This document shows positions 1 through 10,139 of a stretch of DNA of 64,000 bases, in pieces. The stretch is from assembly GCA_030620095.1 (NCBI GenBank), contig JAUTXW010000932.1, positions 620,001 to 684,000 of the forward strand. Reading direction: 5' to 3'. The notes under the pieces were generated by a model. The model was given only the letters and a program-made list of their open reading frames with translations. It did no database searches and was not told the origin of the DNA. Position 1 is the first letter of the stretch; each line of letters begins with the position of its first letter. Origin of the DNA: Kuschelorhynchus macadamiae. Taxonomy: Eukaryota > Arthropoda > Insecta > Coleoptera > Curculionidae. A program made the translations under genes and the position numbers.

Positions 1-499
1 ATATTTTTTTTTAATTTTTTAGTTTGTAGTGTATTTTACTAAGAAAATAGATTAAAGGGTTGATGACGTAAAAAAACATGCATGAAAATACGTATTTATC
101 GGTACAAAGAATATGTTTGTTTAAAGTGGTCAAGTAATGGCTGCTAGGAAATTAGTTTAATTTTAATTTCAATCATGGCGGATCATTACAAGCTTTGGGA
201 TATTTTTTAAGCAAATATTCCTTGAAATTGGCCACTTTGTAATCAAATATTTATCAATTGCAATGATTTTAAAGGTAGCGAAAATGTAGCAACATTTACT
301 AAAAATTTGCCAATAAAAATGCCTATTGGTTTGCCTTTAGTATTCACTAAAAAATTAATTTAACACCTAGGAGCCAGTGTAACAAAAGTAAACGACGATT
401 ACCCCAAAACGGCGTTTTTCTGTGATATGTGGTAGAATATTTAGTCTTTTTATTAGACATTCTTTAAGGTAAATAATTCATATTTCGTTTTTTTAAATA
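1..499. other. AT-rich sequence, no gene seen
   Basis: I see no open frame, RNA gene or repeat structure here. A single ATGGCGG motif near 174 resembles the core of the dispersed repeat family found elsewhere in the window, but the rest of the unit is not recognisable. Confidence 0.5.
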
Positions 500-2308
500 C
501 AGGGTGTTTCTTAATTGAGTGTCAATATTTAAGGAGGTGATTTTTGGGTCTATTTTAAGAAGAAAACTTCATATAAACATATGTCCTAAACGGTGTAAAT
601 TTTGAGATAGAGTGTTAAACTTTCAATAATTTCATAATTTTTCGATAATATCTCGAATACCACTCTAGATATTGTAATGAAATTTGGTATAGAGGTACTA
701 TGCATCTAGTGGAATTTTTTGATGTAGAAGATTATTTTTTTATTTTCACCAGTGGCGTCCGTACGGAATCCGACCTGCATATTTTCCCAGACATTGATGG
801 TACGCCACTAATTTTTTTTGAAATAAAAATTATTTTTGAAATTATTTTTTATTGAATTTCTTTTTCTATCATGTAAAGTTTTATTTTCCTCAAATAGGTT
901 TTTTATCCTTAGAATTGTATTGATGGATATATTTCTATGAAAATTTGCAATAAATCTTCTTCTTGCTTCTCTTGCATTTTCTTGGCACTTGTAAAATAGC
1001 ATAACAATCTATAGTCTCTCGTCCAAAGAGTATTTCATTTCGATCAGAGTCAAATATATATTTTTTAGGTGAAGACTTCGACAATAATTAAAATAATGTC
1101 AATTTTTATTGACAAAGCATTCAAACGTCATTTTACCTTGATCACCTATACCAACCTAACGTATATTTTAAACAGGTGAAGCTAAAATTTTAGTTTATAA
1201 AACATTAAAATGTAATATAAACAGCTATCGCAAAATCAAATCTTTTAATCAGAACGGACATAAAAAAAATCACTCTTTCCAAAAATCGTATAAAAAACGA
1301 TACATTCCATTTAAAAAACACCTGATGCATAGCGTAACCCTTTTGTTTCTGGTTCAAATATTTTTTCGATGATATTTTTGGATTCTACAAGAAAAAATAC
1401 ATCGATTGGCTATTTTGAATTGTTCCAAAATACAAGGAAGGTCGAAAATAGGTCCCTGTTCAGTCCTCGCTGGAACACCCTGTACCTAGTTGTATTAGTA
1501 TAGTTTTGTAAATAACTTGTTATTGTTGAAAAATGTCATATTATTTTAATACAATTTACAAAAAGTATTTATGAAGGAACAGACTTCTGAAAAACATTGA
1601 GATGGTGGTCCTAGATTGGTGGCTGAAGACTACATACTATTATCTACAAATATCTCTCACTAAGTTAAAGCGATTTCTGATTTTAATAAGAATGGACATA
1701 GTAATTACTTTCACGTCACTGATTTTTCTAAAATAAAGCATTTTTATTGATTCATTTGTTTGTTTTTGAAAACTTTTAGTATTTATTTTCGACAAGATTT
1801 GATTTCTCGAGTTTAATACAATACTATTCCTCTGCATGCATGGTGATATTCGTCTTATGACCAGGATTGTTGGGACCATGCAGAGAAACGGTTTTTATTT
1901 TTTAAAACGAAAACCTTGCGTTCAACACAAAATTACCAAGGGATCAAACTTGCTCTAAAATGAATGGGAATTTCAAAAATAATTTTTATTTAAAAAAAAA
2001 GTGGCGTACCATCAATGTCTGGGAAAATATGCGGGTCAGGTTCCGTACGGACGCCACTGGTGGAAATTAAAAAAATGTTCTACATCAAAAATTCCACTAG
2101 ATGCATAGGAACTCTATACCAAATTTTATTACAATATCTAGAGTGGCATTCGAGATATTATCGAAAAATTATGAAATTGTTGAAAGTTTAACACCCTGTA
2201 TCTTAAAATGTACACAGCTTAAGACATATGTTTATATGAAGTTTTCTTCTTAAAATTAACCCAAAAATCACCTCGTTAAATATTGACAGTCAATTAAGAA
2301 ACACCCTG
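500..2308 (-). mobile_element. Non-autonomous mariner-like element with long TIRs
   Basis: The two ends are inverted copies of each other over roughly 345 bp (500-845 and 1968-2308), starting CAGGGTGTTTCTTAATTG and ending with its complement. TA dinucleotides flank both sides (498-499 and 2309-2310), as expected for Tc1/mariner insertion. The interior of about 1.1 kb has no complete transposase. The only coding trace is a mariner-like N-terminal piece read on the minus strand near the left TIR, so the rest of the gene seems to have been deleted. An additional mariner-type end (ACACCCTGTA near 1473-1482) inside the element suggests a second, partial insertion. Element boundaries are well supported; the class rests on the TA duplication, the terminal sequence and the coding remnant. 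Confidence 0.8.
808..1002 (-). pseudogene. Mariner transposase N-terminal remnant
   Basis: The minus-strand frame has the spacing of the helix-turn-helix start of DD41D mariner transposases: a CQENAREARRRF segment followed by NISINTILRIKNLF, comparable to the CNAYEARRLYGERYPN region of the intact copy at 62759. A stop codon lies three codons upstream of the ATG and the frame runs into the left TIR, where no catalytic domain follows. It is therefore a relic of the element's lost gene. The match is short and by eye, so confidence is moderate. Confidence 0.45.
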
Positions 2309-2799
2309 TATATCTTCAGTTTGGTTAAGTACAGTTTTTTAGATTATCAACGTAAATTTGAAAATGACAATATTATAGCAAAATAAAACTACCCAATTTT
2401 AGTTTAATTTTAAAACAAAAATATGATAATAAAAGCCATATTTTTTCCTCTCAATTTTTGTTGTCTTAGAATGTCATAATCTGGCATTATTATATAGCTA
2501 TTATTACTATAATTAAAATTAAATACTTGTTATAATATGTTTGGTTGGAATTTGGGTAAAATGCCTATTTATTGATTATATTCTGACCTCGACTTCTATT
2601 GATTAAAAATGCAATATTCTGACATGTTAAACAGCTATGCTTACTATAATCTAACTTCAATACTTAATAGAATATATCTGGTTATGTTGTGGCAACAAAA
2701 TTGACAGATATTTCTACTTTTTGGCCATCTAATATTACAAAAAAAAAGTTAGAGGTTTAATTACCCCATAAAAGATATTTTTTGGCCAAGTAATTATGC
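2309..2799. other. AT-rich sequence, no gene seen
   Basis: No open frame or repeat structure is visible between the mariner-like element and the start of the dispersed ATGGCGG repeat. Confidence 0.5.
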
Positions 2800-3725
2800 T
2801 ATAGCCTATCTACTTAAAAAACTGCTACTTGAATTTTTTGAAGCCAAAAAATCTAATTTGAAGCGAGTTTTCATAGCTAGAAAAAGAACCGAGAATCATT
2901 TGCCAAAATTTGACAATCTCGGATTTTTATGTATCTTTTATGGCTAACTGTTAGACAAAAAAGCTCATCAGCTAATTTGTGTTACTTGGGTGTTCTCGGT
3001 ACAGAATTTAAATACATACTTAATTGACTGATTTCAAATTGTGTACCATAACTAATTGTCAGAGATGAACTAGTAAGACTGGTACTAATTCAAGATGGCG
3101 GAATAAAATAGCGCCCAAATAAAATGTTTGTAATCGTAAAAAAATCATCCTTGGGGGTTTTATGTATCAAATTTTAACGTTTTAGATGCAAAAAAAACAT
3201 CTTTTATCAATTCCGTTGGTCCGTCTGTCTGTCAGTTCGCGGCATAGCTTAAAAACTACTTAACAAATTGATTTGAAAATTAAGGGTCATATGAGGATGA
3301 CCTGGTAATTGATAAAAATCCAATAGGACCGAATAAGATGGCGGCCGAGTAAAATGATAAAAAAATTATTACTAAAAAAACTAATTGTCAAATTTACCTC
3401 AAAATTTTGCATAAAAATGAAGTGTTACATAGGAATAAACTGGAATTGGTAACATTGTGGTATGCATATAAGATAGCAAAACAAAATAGAGGTCTAATAA
3501 AATATTTAAAAAATCCACCTGAAAAAACTTCTTATTGCAAGCATGAAGTGTGATATAGAGATGAACTGGTATAATTGTGGTACGAATTCAAAATGGCGGT
3601 CAAATAAAATTTTTGTTTTCGTAAAAAAATCCCTCTCCAAGGTTTTACATAGCTTCAAGTTTTAGCGTTTCTATATGTTTTCTTAATTCCGTCAATCTAT
3701 CTGTCAATTTGAGGTATAGCTAAAA
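2800..3725 (+). repeat. Dispersed ATGGCGG repeat, copy A (left half)
   Basis: This stretch is built from degenerate units of roughly 130-170 bp. Each unit carries the phrases 'gaactggtaa', 'ggtacgaattcaa', 'aagatggcgg', 'aataaaatgtt' and 'aaaaaactactta'. ATGGCGG cores occur near 3094, 3340 and 3593. A non-repetitive module ('ccgtctgtctgtcagttcgcggcatagc' region, 3208-3250) separates units. The same phrases recur at seven other places in the window in both orientations. The copy is interrupted at 3739 by the PLE-A insertion and resumes at 7558. No coding capacity is visible. Confidence 0.75.
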
Positions 3726-3738
3726 AACTATTTACCTG
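3726..3738. repeat. Left target-site duplication of PLE-A
   Basis: AACTATTTACCTG here is repeated with one mismatch (T to C) at 7545-7557. The two copies bracket the whole Penelope-like complex and continue the host repeat on both sides. Confidence 0.7.
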
Positions 3739-3786
3739 TTAAGAAATCATGGTTCTTGGGATTAGACCGTGTCAAAATGGAATCAC

Positions 3787-3832
3787 TTTCCGACGTTTCG
3801 CCTTCGATTGCACGAGGCATCTTCAGGGATCT
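3787..3832 (-). ncRNA. Hammerhead ribozyme motif, PLE-A inverted copy
   Basis: Read on the minus strand, the order is TCC, the conserved core CTGAAGA, a helix II hairpin (GCCTCG ... CGAAGGC), the core GAAAC, the predicted cleavage triplet GTC and GGA. TCC and GGA can pair as helix I. Helix III would be only ACGT, which is self-complementary, so activity may need a dimer. Hammerhead motifs of this minimal kind are established in the terminal repeats of Penelope-like elements. Both catalytic boxes are intact here, making this the best-preserved of the three PLE-A motifs. Confidence 0.7.
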
Positions 3833-3903
3833 TCACTTCACGAGATCGGAACACTTAATGAGCTCGGAGAGATCCAGGCCGGCTATTTATAGTTAACCTG
3901 TGT

Positions 3904-4690
3904 TTACCGAAGCGTGACTCGGTTTAAAGATCGGTTTCCACGTATGATGTTGACTGAAGCCCGTATCTCTATTAAAATTTTTAGGATGCTTATAAATTTC
4001 AATAGATTATAGAGTCCCGAAACCGATGCAAGAACTTTGGTTTCTTTCACATTTATGACAGGCCCAGTAGAATGTTGGTGTTCAGATACAGCGGATTGTA
4101 CAATTTGTTTCTGTCTGATACATCGTTCATGTTCCTTAAGCCTAGTCGAAATGGATCGTCCAGTTTCTCCAATATAAACATCACCACAGGAACAAGGAAT
4201 TGCATATACTCCTTCCGTTTGAAAAGGAATAATGTCCTTTGGCGATCTCAAACATTGTCCAATTTTCCTGTGTGTGTTGAAGATTGTACGTATGTTGGAC
4301 CGGCGAAGTAACCTTGCAATATTGTCTGTGGTTCCGTGTATAAATGGAAGAACTACATTTCCTATCGGTAATTCCTTATTATTATTAAATAATTTTGGTC
4401 ACAAATCGCTAGAGCTCTGTAAACCAATGAATTAATGACTGATTGCTTTTGTGCTGGATGGTGATGGAAATTTGCATTTAAGTACCTGTTCGTATGCGTT
4501 GGTTTTCTATATACAGAGTGTCCTAAGGAACCATCCTCTTTCCTTTGTACAAGAATATCTAGAAAGGGAATCGTGCCTTCTGATTCAATTTCTATTGTAA
4601 ATTTTATGTTAGTATGTTGTTGATTTAGATGATCAAGAAACCCAGGGAGGGTTTCTGGACCATGTGGCCATATTACAAAAGTGTCGTCAA
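3904..4690 (-). pseudogene. PLE-A inverted partial copy: RT end plus GIY-YIG
   Basis: The minus strand reads first through the reverse transcriptase active site box (FVDDTFVIWPHG, about 4650-4697), then IPFLDILVQRKE (about 4550-4585), a linker, and finally a GIY-YIG endonuclease module with CSCGDVYIGETGRSI (about 4120-4200) and the SEHQHSTG motif. The last 115 codons (3904-4251) are open. Upstream the frame is broken in several places, so no complete protein can be made. Sequence left of the active site is absent because the copy joins head-to-head with a plus-strand fragment near 4690. It retains a segment (IPFLDILVQRKE) that the main plus-strand copy has lost. Confidence 0.85.
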
Positions 4691-4903
4691 CAAATCGTAC
4701 AATCTGCTGTATCTGAACATCAACATTCTACTGGGCATGTCATAAATGTAAAAGAAGCCAAAAATAAACGCAAAATTAGAGAATCTATTGAAATTTATAA
4801 GCAATCTAACAATTTTAATAGACATACGGGCTTCAGTCTACATCATACATGGAAAACGATCGTTACACCGAGTCACGCTTCGGTAAACACAGGTCGATTA
4901 TAA
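4690..4903 (+). pseudogene. PLE-A C-terminal tail fragment
   Basis: From about 4690 the plus strand encodes QIVQSAVSEHQHSTG, then NRHTGFSLHHTW. These are the end of the GIY-YIG domain and the C-terminal tail of PLE-A. It is the 3' remainder of a tandem upstream copy and leads directly into the pLTR at 4870. The junction with the inverted copy lies inside 'caacaaatcg', which belongs to both reading directions and so looks like a microhomology join. Confidence 0.75.
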
Positions 4904-4960
4904 ATAGCCGGCCTGGGTCTCTCCGAGCTCATTCAGTGTTCCGATCTCGTAAAGTGAAGG

Positions 4961-5002
4961 TCCCTGAAGATGCCTCGAGTAATCGAATGCGAAACGTCGG
5001 AA
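4961..5002 (+). ncRNA. Hammerhead ribozyme motif, PLE-A upstream pLTR
   Basis: TCC, CTGAAGA, a degraded helix II (GCCTCG ... CGAATGC), GAAAC, GTC and GGA occur in hammerhead order. Compared with the inverted copy, one base of the 3' helix II strand has changed (GGC to TGC), which should weaken the stem. The likely ATG of the PLE-A protein (4970) lies inside the motif, so ribozyme and start codon overlap. Confidence 0.6.
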
Positions 5003-7330
5003 AGTGATTCCATTTTGACAAGGGCCAATCCCAAGAACCATGATTTCTTAATTGACCACAGCTGTAAAAGCTTTCGTTCTATGTTAGCTAACCTCTATGG
5101 GGAGGAAATCAAGAAGGATGCCAAAACTTTTGGCGATCTCAGGAACAACAAGAAGAAGCTACTTTGCCAACTAGCTTTTCTCCTTAGATGCCGAGATGTA
5201 GACGTAGTACCAAAATCTCTACAGATGAAACACCACATAACATCAAAAAGTGCAAGGAACATCTACAAACGAGCCAGTATGGCATTGGTAAGAGAAAGGA
5301 TACAAGCTACTCGACGTGATTTTGATATAAACGCTCGTAAGTTATAAAATATTCATTTAAAATTAGCTTTTATACTTAAATATCAAACATTTAGAACTCT
5401 CGATGACATTACCAATGCGCAAGCAGAAAGGACACATCAAGCAGTTACAATTAAGAAACAGAAAAAGTTCGAAGGACTGCTAGACAGCCGAAGACCACTA
5501 AAACCACAGGACACCGTTATAAATTTATCTTCCAAAATCCTTACTGAAGCAGAACAATCCGTCCTATCTAAAGGTCAAAACTTCGCCATTACACCAAAAG
5601 ACATGCCCGTAGAAGATATAGTATCATGCGTTGAAGCGACAATTAGAAGACTTCCAGCAGAAGAAGCTGACGCAATAAGGTATGAAACAGTGAAGATCAT
5701 CAAAAATTCTAACCCGCCTAAGTCGAATCTATCAGCTGCAGAAAGAACGGCAATAAAAACATTAAACAGTAATACAGACATTTTGGTCCTTCCAGCGGAC
5801 AAGGGAAATGCCACTGTCGTCATGGACAAAACAGATTACGTGAAAAAATTACTACTACTTTTGGGCGACAACATCTACAGAGTGATCCAAGCAGACCCGA
5901 CCAACAAAATTGAAAGACGGATAACCAACCTTATAAATGCATCCAACCTACCAACAGAGAAGAAGAAGATGTTAAGGCCAAGCAGGTCAAGGATCCCGCG
6001 GTTCTACGGACTACCTAAAATACATAAGGTTAATGTACCACTTCAACCTATCGTCAGTGCAATAGAATTTCCTACTTACAAAATTGGTAAATATCTTTCA
6101 AATATTCTTAATAATTTTACAGGAAAAACACATTCATATATTAGAAACTCTACGCATTTTGTAGAAAAACTTAAATCAATCTAATTAGATCCCAAAGATA
6201 TCTTAGTCAGTTTCGATGTAGAATCACTGTATACGAATGTGCCTATAAATGATTCAATTTCCACAATATCTGACTTATTTCACCATAATAGTATTGACTA
6301 CTCACTTTTAGATCTAATTGAAGCATGTCTTACGTCAACGTATTTTGTCTTTCAAGGAACTTTCTATGAGCAAACCTCAGGAGCAGCCAAGGGATCTCCA
6401 CTGTCACCGGTGGTAGCCAATATCTTGATGGAAGCTTTTGAGGAGGAAGCCTTAGAGTCGTCTCCACTAAAACCAAAATCATGGTTCAGATATGTAGACG
6501 ACACTTTTGTAATATGGCCACATGGTCCAGAAAACCTCCCTGGGTTTCTTGATCATCTAAATCAACAACATGCTAACATAAAATTTACAATGGAAATTGA
6601 ATCAGAAGGCACCTTAGGACACTCTGTATATAGAAAACCAACGCATACGAACATGTACTTAAATGCAAATTCCCATCATCATCCAGCACAAAAGCAATCA
6701 GTCATTAATTCATTGGTTTACAGAGCTCTCGCGATTTGTGACCAAAATTCTTTACAATCGGAAACAGAGAAACTGACTCAAGCTTTAAGAGGGAATGGAT
6801 ATTGCACTGATGATATTAGACGATCAATTAGAAAATATGATAATCCTACTCTACGAAATGATACTAATAAGGAATTACCGATAGGAAATGTAGTTCTTCC
6901 ATTTATACACGGAACCACAGACAAGATTGCAAGGTTACTTCGCCGGTCCAACATACGTACAATCTTCAACACACACAAGAAAATTGTACAATGTTTGAGA
7001 TCGCCAAAGGACATTATTCCTTTTCAAACGGAAGGAGTATGTGCAATTCCTTGTTCCTGTGGTGATGTTTATATTGGAGAAACTGGACGATCCATATCGA
7101 TTAGGCTTAAGGAACAAGAACGATTTATTAAAAAGTAACAAACTGTATAATCTGAACACCAACATTACACTGGGCATGTCATAAATGTAAAAGAACCAAA
7201 GTTCTTTTGTCGGTCTCCGGATTCTATAAATGGAAAATTAGAGAATCTATTGAAATTTATAAGCATCTTAACAATTTTAATAGAGATACGGGCTTCAGTC
7301 TACATCATACGTGGAAACCGATCGTTACAC
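4970..7330 (+). pseudogene. PLE-A reverse transcriptase / GIY-YIG endonuclease
   Basis: This is the main gene of the Penelope-like element: a reverse transcriptase with a C-terminal GIY-YIG endonuclease that copies the element RNA at nicked DNA. Visible landmarks are LPADKGNATVVMDK (about 5790), FYGLPKIHK (about 6000), VSFDVESLYTNVP (about 6208), the TSGAAKGSPLSPVVANI box (about 6375), RYVDDTFVIWP with the catalytic DD (about 6490), and CSCGDVYIGETGRSI (about 7045). All pieces lie in one frame. It is broken by an intron-like gap (5337-5394), a TAA at 6182-6184 just before the conserved LDPKD segment, and TAA codons at 7136 and 7148. Near 6610 an in-frame deletion removed the FLDILVQRK stretch that the inverted copy keeps. 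The frame continues recognisably to about 7210 and, shifted, to about 7330. It is inactive as it stands, but only a few lesions have accumulated. Confidence 0.88.
5337..5394 (+). other. Intron-like segment in PLE-A gene
   Basis: The frame stops at 5345, but an AT-rich 58-bp segment begins GTAAGT and ends CATTTAG, after which TLDDITNAQ resumes the Penelope protein. Introns kept inside the gene are known for Penelope elements. Removing exactly this segment leaves the two sides one base out of register, so this copy needs an additional one-base change or a different splice site to be translated through. Confidence 0.5.
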
Positions 7331-7422
7331 CAAGTTACGCTTCGGTAAACACAGGTCGACTATAAATAGCAGGCCTGGGTCTCTCCGAGCTCATTCAGTG
7401 TTCCGATCTCGTGAATTGAAGA

Positions 7423-7461
7423 TCCCTGAAGATGCCTTGAGCAATCGGCGAAACGTCGGAA
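7423..7461 (+). ncRNA. Hammerhead ribozyme motif, PLE-A downstream pLTR
   Basis: The order TCC, CTGAAGA, helix II (GCC ... GGC), GAAAC, GTC, GGA is complete. Helix II is shorter than in the inverted copy because a few bases are missing from its 3' side, but three G-C pairs remain. Confidence 0.65.
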
Positions 7462-7544
7462 AGTGATTCCATTTTGACACGCCCTAATCCCAAGAACCAT
7501 GATTTCTTAATTGACCACAGCCGTGAAAGCTTTCTTTCTATGTT

Positions 7545-7557
7545 AACTACTTACCTG
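7545..7557. repeat. Right target-site duplication of PLE-A
   Basis: AACTACTTACCTG matches 12 of 13 bases of the left copy at 3726-3738. The dispersed repeat continues directly after it (GATTGATTTCAG). Confidence 0.7.
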
Positions 7558-8260
7558 ATTGATTTCAGATTTTGATTGAAAATTAACACCCGTATTCACT
7601 AAAAAGGTTTAAATTTAGACCAGGTCTAACTTGACAGTTATGGGTTTAAGATGACATTATCAACAATTAAACAAATATATTTTTTCTAAATGTCACAATT
7701 ACAAAATGACAGTGATGTCAGCGAAACTTAACTGGCGAACTAAGAGTTTTAAGTACCATGGCAACTAGACCTGGATTAACTCTTAAACCTTTTTAGTGAA
7801 TACGGGGGTAAAGGTCTTATGGAGATGACCTGGTAACATTTTAAGTAATATCAAATGTGGGAAAACAAAATGGCGGCCTGGTAAAATGTTAAAAAAATTA
7901 CTACTAAAAAACTAGTTCTTCAAATTACCTCAAGTTTGGAACAAAAATCAAGTGTCACATAGAAATGAACTGGTAACAATTTGGTATGAATTCAAGATGG
8001 TGGCCTAATAAAGCAGTTAAAAAATCAGCCTGAAAAAACTACCAGTAAGAGTAGAGATAAACTAGTAAAATTGTAGTACGAATTCAAAATGATGGACCAA
8101 AATGGCGACGAAATGAAATGTTTAAAAATCAACGTTCAGTGTATTTTAAATTATGTCCAAGTCCAAGTTTGGCGTAAATTGCAACTGGTAAAATATTGAA
8201 TCCAATATGGTGGAATAAAATTGCGCCCAATAAAAATATTTGAAAAGACGGTATATGTTG
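7558..8260 (+). repeat. Dispersed ATGGCGG repeat, copy B (continuation of A)
   Basis: Units with 'gatgacctggtaac', 'aaaatggcggcctggtaaaatg', 'gaactggtaacaatttgg' and 'caagatggtggcc' continue the repeat interrupted at 3739. ATGGYGG cores lie near 7870, 7998 and 8208. A Harbinger-type MITE (7587-7808) is inserted in this copy. Confidence 0.75.
7587..7808. mobile_element. Small MITE, PIF/Harbinger type
   Basis: A 222-bp element has 26-bp TIRs: CACCCGTATTCACTAAAAAG on the left and, read inward on the right, CCCCCGTATTCACTAAAAAG. It is flanked by TAA on both sides (7584-7586 and 7809-7811), a 3-bp duplication typical of PIF/Harbinger elements. Removing the insert and one TAA restores the 'attaaaggtc' phrase found in other copies of the host repeat (for example 61980-61990). 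No coding capacity. Confidence 0.75.
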
Positions 8261-8566
8261 TATATGACTAAATGACTTAAATTGAGTCACATTTCACTAT
8301 TCCTAAGAAAAAGAAAAATTTATAACGAACATTCCACTCATGTACAAATTTTCTCGTAAGACTGGTTGTGTTTTCGAAAAATTATAGCGGAAATACCACG
8401 TCGTCTAGGAAACATGGTGTTTCCACTTACCTGTTTAGGTGTGGTTACATACCTAACCAAAAAAATGAAATCTTGACAATATGAAACCTGCTTTTCAGAG
8501 ACGCTAGAGTCCCTAGAAACTGATTTTTTTTAAGTATCTTTCAAACATATTTGAAAAGTTGTCAAT

Positions 8567-9727
8567 ATGAATAATCGCTTTGGGCTAGTTCAAGAAGAGG
8601 AAATTGATGAAAATATAATTGAAAGCGAACCAAGAAACACTGTTAAATCCAAGAAGAGCATCTGGAGACAGTTCATGTCATTCTGCGATGAAAAAAACTA
8701 TACGTTTGACCAAGATACTCCAGTATCCCAACTAGCAATGATTTTGAAAAGCTGGGCCTACAATATGCGAAAAATGAACGAGGAGGAATATAAAGAAGGC
8801 ACGGTAAAAATTATTTGGAATGTGACGGCGAAATTATTAATGGAAAGGTATTTCAATGAATACAAAATTAAAATAAATCCCTTCGAGCAGATCGAATTCA
8901 AATCGGCCCGAGAAGCAAAAAATGCCAAAAGGAGACAATCAATTGAAAAATCTAATCGAAGCTTGTGATGAATCAACTCTAGAGGGTTTACGAAAGAAGT
9001 GTTTTTTTCTGTTGTCCTATGAATTAGCCTGGAGAGGAGGAGAAGGTGCAAGAGCCGAAACAACTTTTTTCAAAGAAGAAACTGACAACTTCGGAGGAAA
9101 AACAGGTAGAATTCAATACAACCCTGTTTTTTCTAAAACATGTCAAGGTGGTGGCCGAAAACTCGCCGATTCGAAGTGGTTAGTGAGAAACGAGAGAAGT
9201 CCCAGCTTTTGCCCAGTAAGAATGTATAGAGAATTACAAGATAAAAGGAAAAGTATCTCCAACACTCGACTATTTTTGACGCCAAACCCCCATTGGAAAA
9301 TTTCCGGAAAATGGTTCAAAAACAGTCCAGTAGGAGAAAACGAGATTTAAACTTGAACAAAAAAACAAGCACAGAAATCAATACCACAAAAAAATTTACC
9401 AACCATTCCCTCAGAGCTACTGCCGTGTCCAAGCTGGCCAAAAGCGGAGTGTCGGAGCAAAACTTGATAAAAATTACAAGTCATTCGAATGCGAAATCCC
9501 TATCAAGTTATTTGCAAATGGATCTAGATCACCACAAAAAAATTATTGAAAAAATGAGGGAACCTGGAAAAGAACCACCTCAACAGCACGTGCAGCCAGC
9601 CCCTGTAGCAGCATCACCCAGCACAAGTACAAGTAGTGGTCTGACGGCATCTTCTACGTCGTCTCAAATTAACAATGTGGTTAATAATTATCAGAACTGT
9701 ACCTTTTATTATACAATCAATAACTAA
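8567..9727 (+). pseudogene. Crypton-type tyrosine recombinase (DUF3504-like)
   Basis: Three overlapping frames (8567-8968, 8922-9350, 9293-9727) together encode one recombinase-like protein. The first holds the N-terminal helical, core-binding part, ending FKSAREAKNAKRRQ. The second has CFFLLSYELAWRGGEGAR, with the first catalytic Arg, then GRIQYNPVFSKTCQGG and ADSKWLV. The third has the catalytic HSLR box (FTNHSLRATAVSKL), a later His (KITSHSN) and the candidate nucleophile Tyr in SSYLQMD, then a low-complexity Pro/Ser/Thr tail ending QNCTFYYTINN. Two frameshifts (near 8925-8960 and near 9335) separate the parts, so a full protein cannot be made without correction. Cryptons and their domesticated DUF3504 relatives share this arrangement. 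I could not find element ends. Confidence 0.75.
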
Positions 9728-10139
9728 AATTGAATATTTAGATTTATATTAAGTACTTTTCAATATTTAGACAAATAATTTTATTAGTATATTATTATTC
9801 AATTTGTGTTTAATTTGTTACAAAATTCAAATTTCTGAACTTGAAATAGGTATGTATTTAATATTCAGGTAATAAAGCTTAGTTTCCCTGTATTTGATTC
9901 GTGAAATATTCCTCCTAAATACCATTCGTGCTTAAAAATTAACCAGATAATTTTCAAGCACTCGTGGTATTATCCCCGACAAAAATTCCGGGTAAAGTAA
10001 ATTTTCCGTTTTTTTTTTTTTAATATTTAAAGAATACTTTTGAATATATTATAAAAAATCAAACATATAATTACTGGATGACACCATTTAGGAAATATCT
10101 CGCACGATAATTCCAATACCAACTGGATTACAACACCCT
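9728..10139. other. AT-rich sequence, no gene seen
   Basis: This lies between the recombinase remnant and the CpG-rich island. No open frame or inverted ends are recognised. Confidence 0.5.

Larger units (their letters stand above)
3739..7544 (+). mobile_element. Penelope-like retroelement complex (PLE-A)
   Basis: This is a composite Penelope-like insertion. From left to right it contains: an inverted partial copy (3739 to about 4690, minus strand) with the end of the reverse transcriptase, the GIY-YIG domain and a terminal pLTR; a plus-strand C-terminal tail of another copy (about 4690-4903); a pLTR with hammerhead motif (4870-5060); the main reverse transcriptase/GIY-YIG gene; and a second pLTR with hammerhead motif (7330-7540). 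The two outer ends are inverted versions of the same sequence ('ggttcttgggattaga' on the left, its complement on the right). Tandem copies with an inverted partial copy at one side are typical of the Penelope group. A 13-bp direct repeat flanks the insertion. Confidence 0.9.

Noticed and set aside
1450..1490. Separate mariner element ending at ACACCCTGTA
   Set aside because: No matching left end or TA-bounded inverted partner could be found; kept only as a note.
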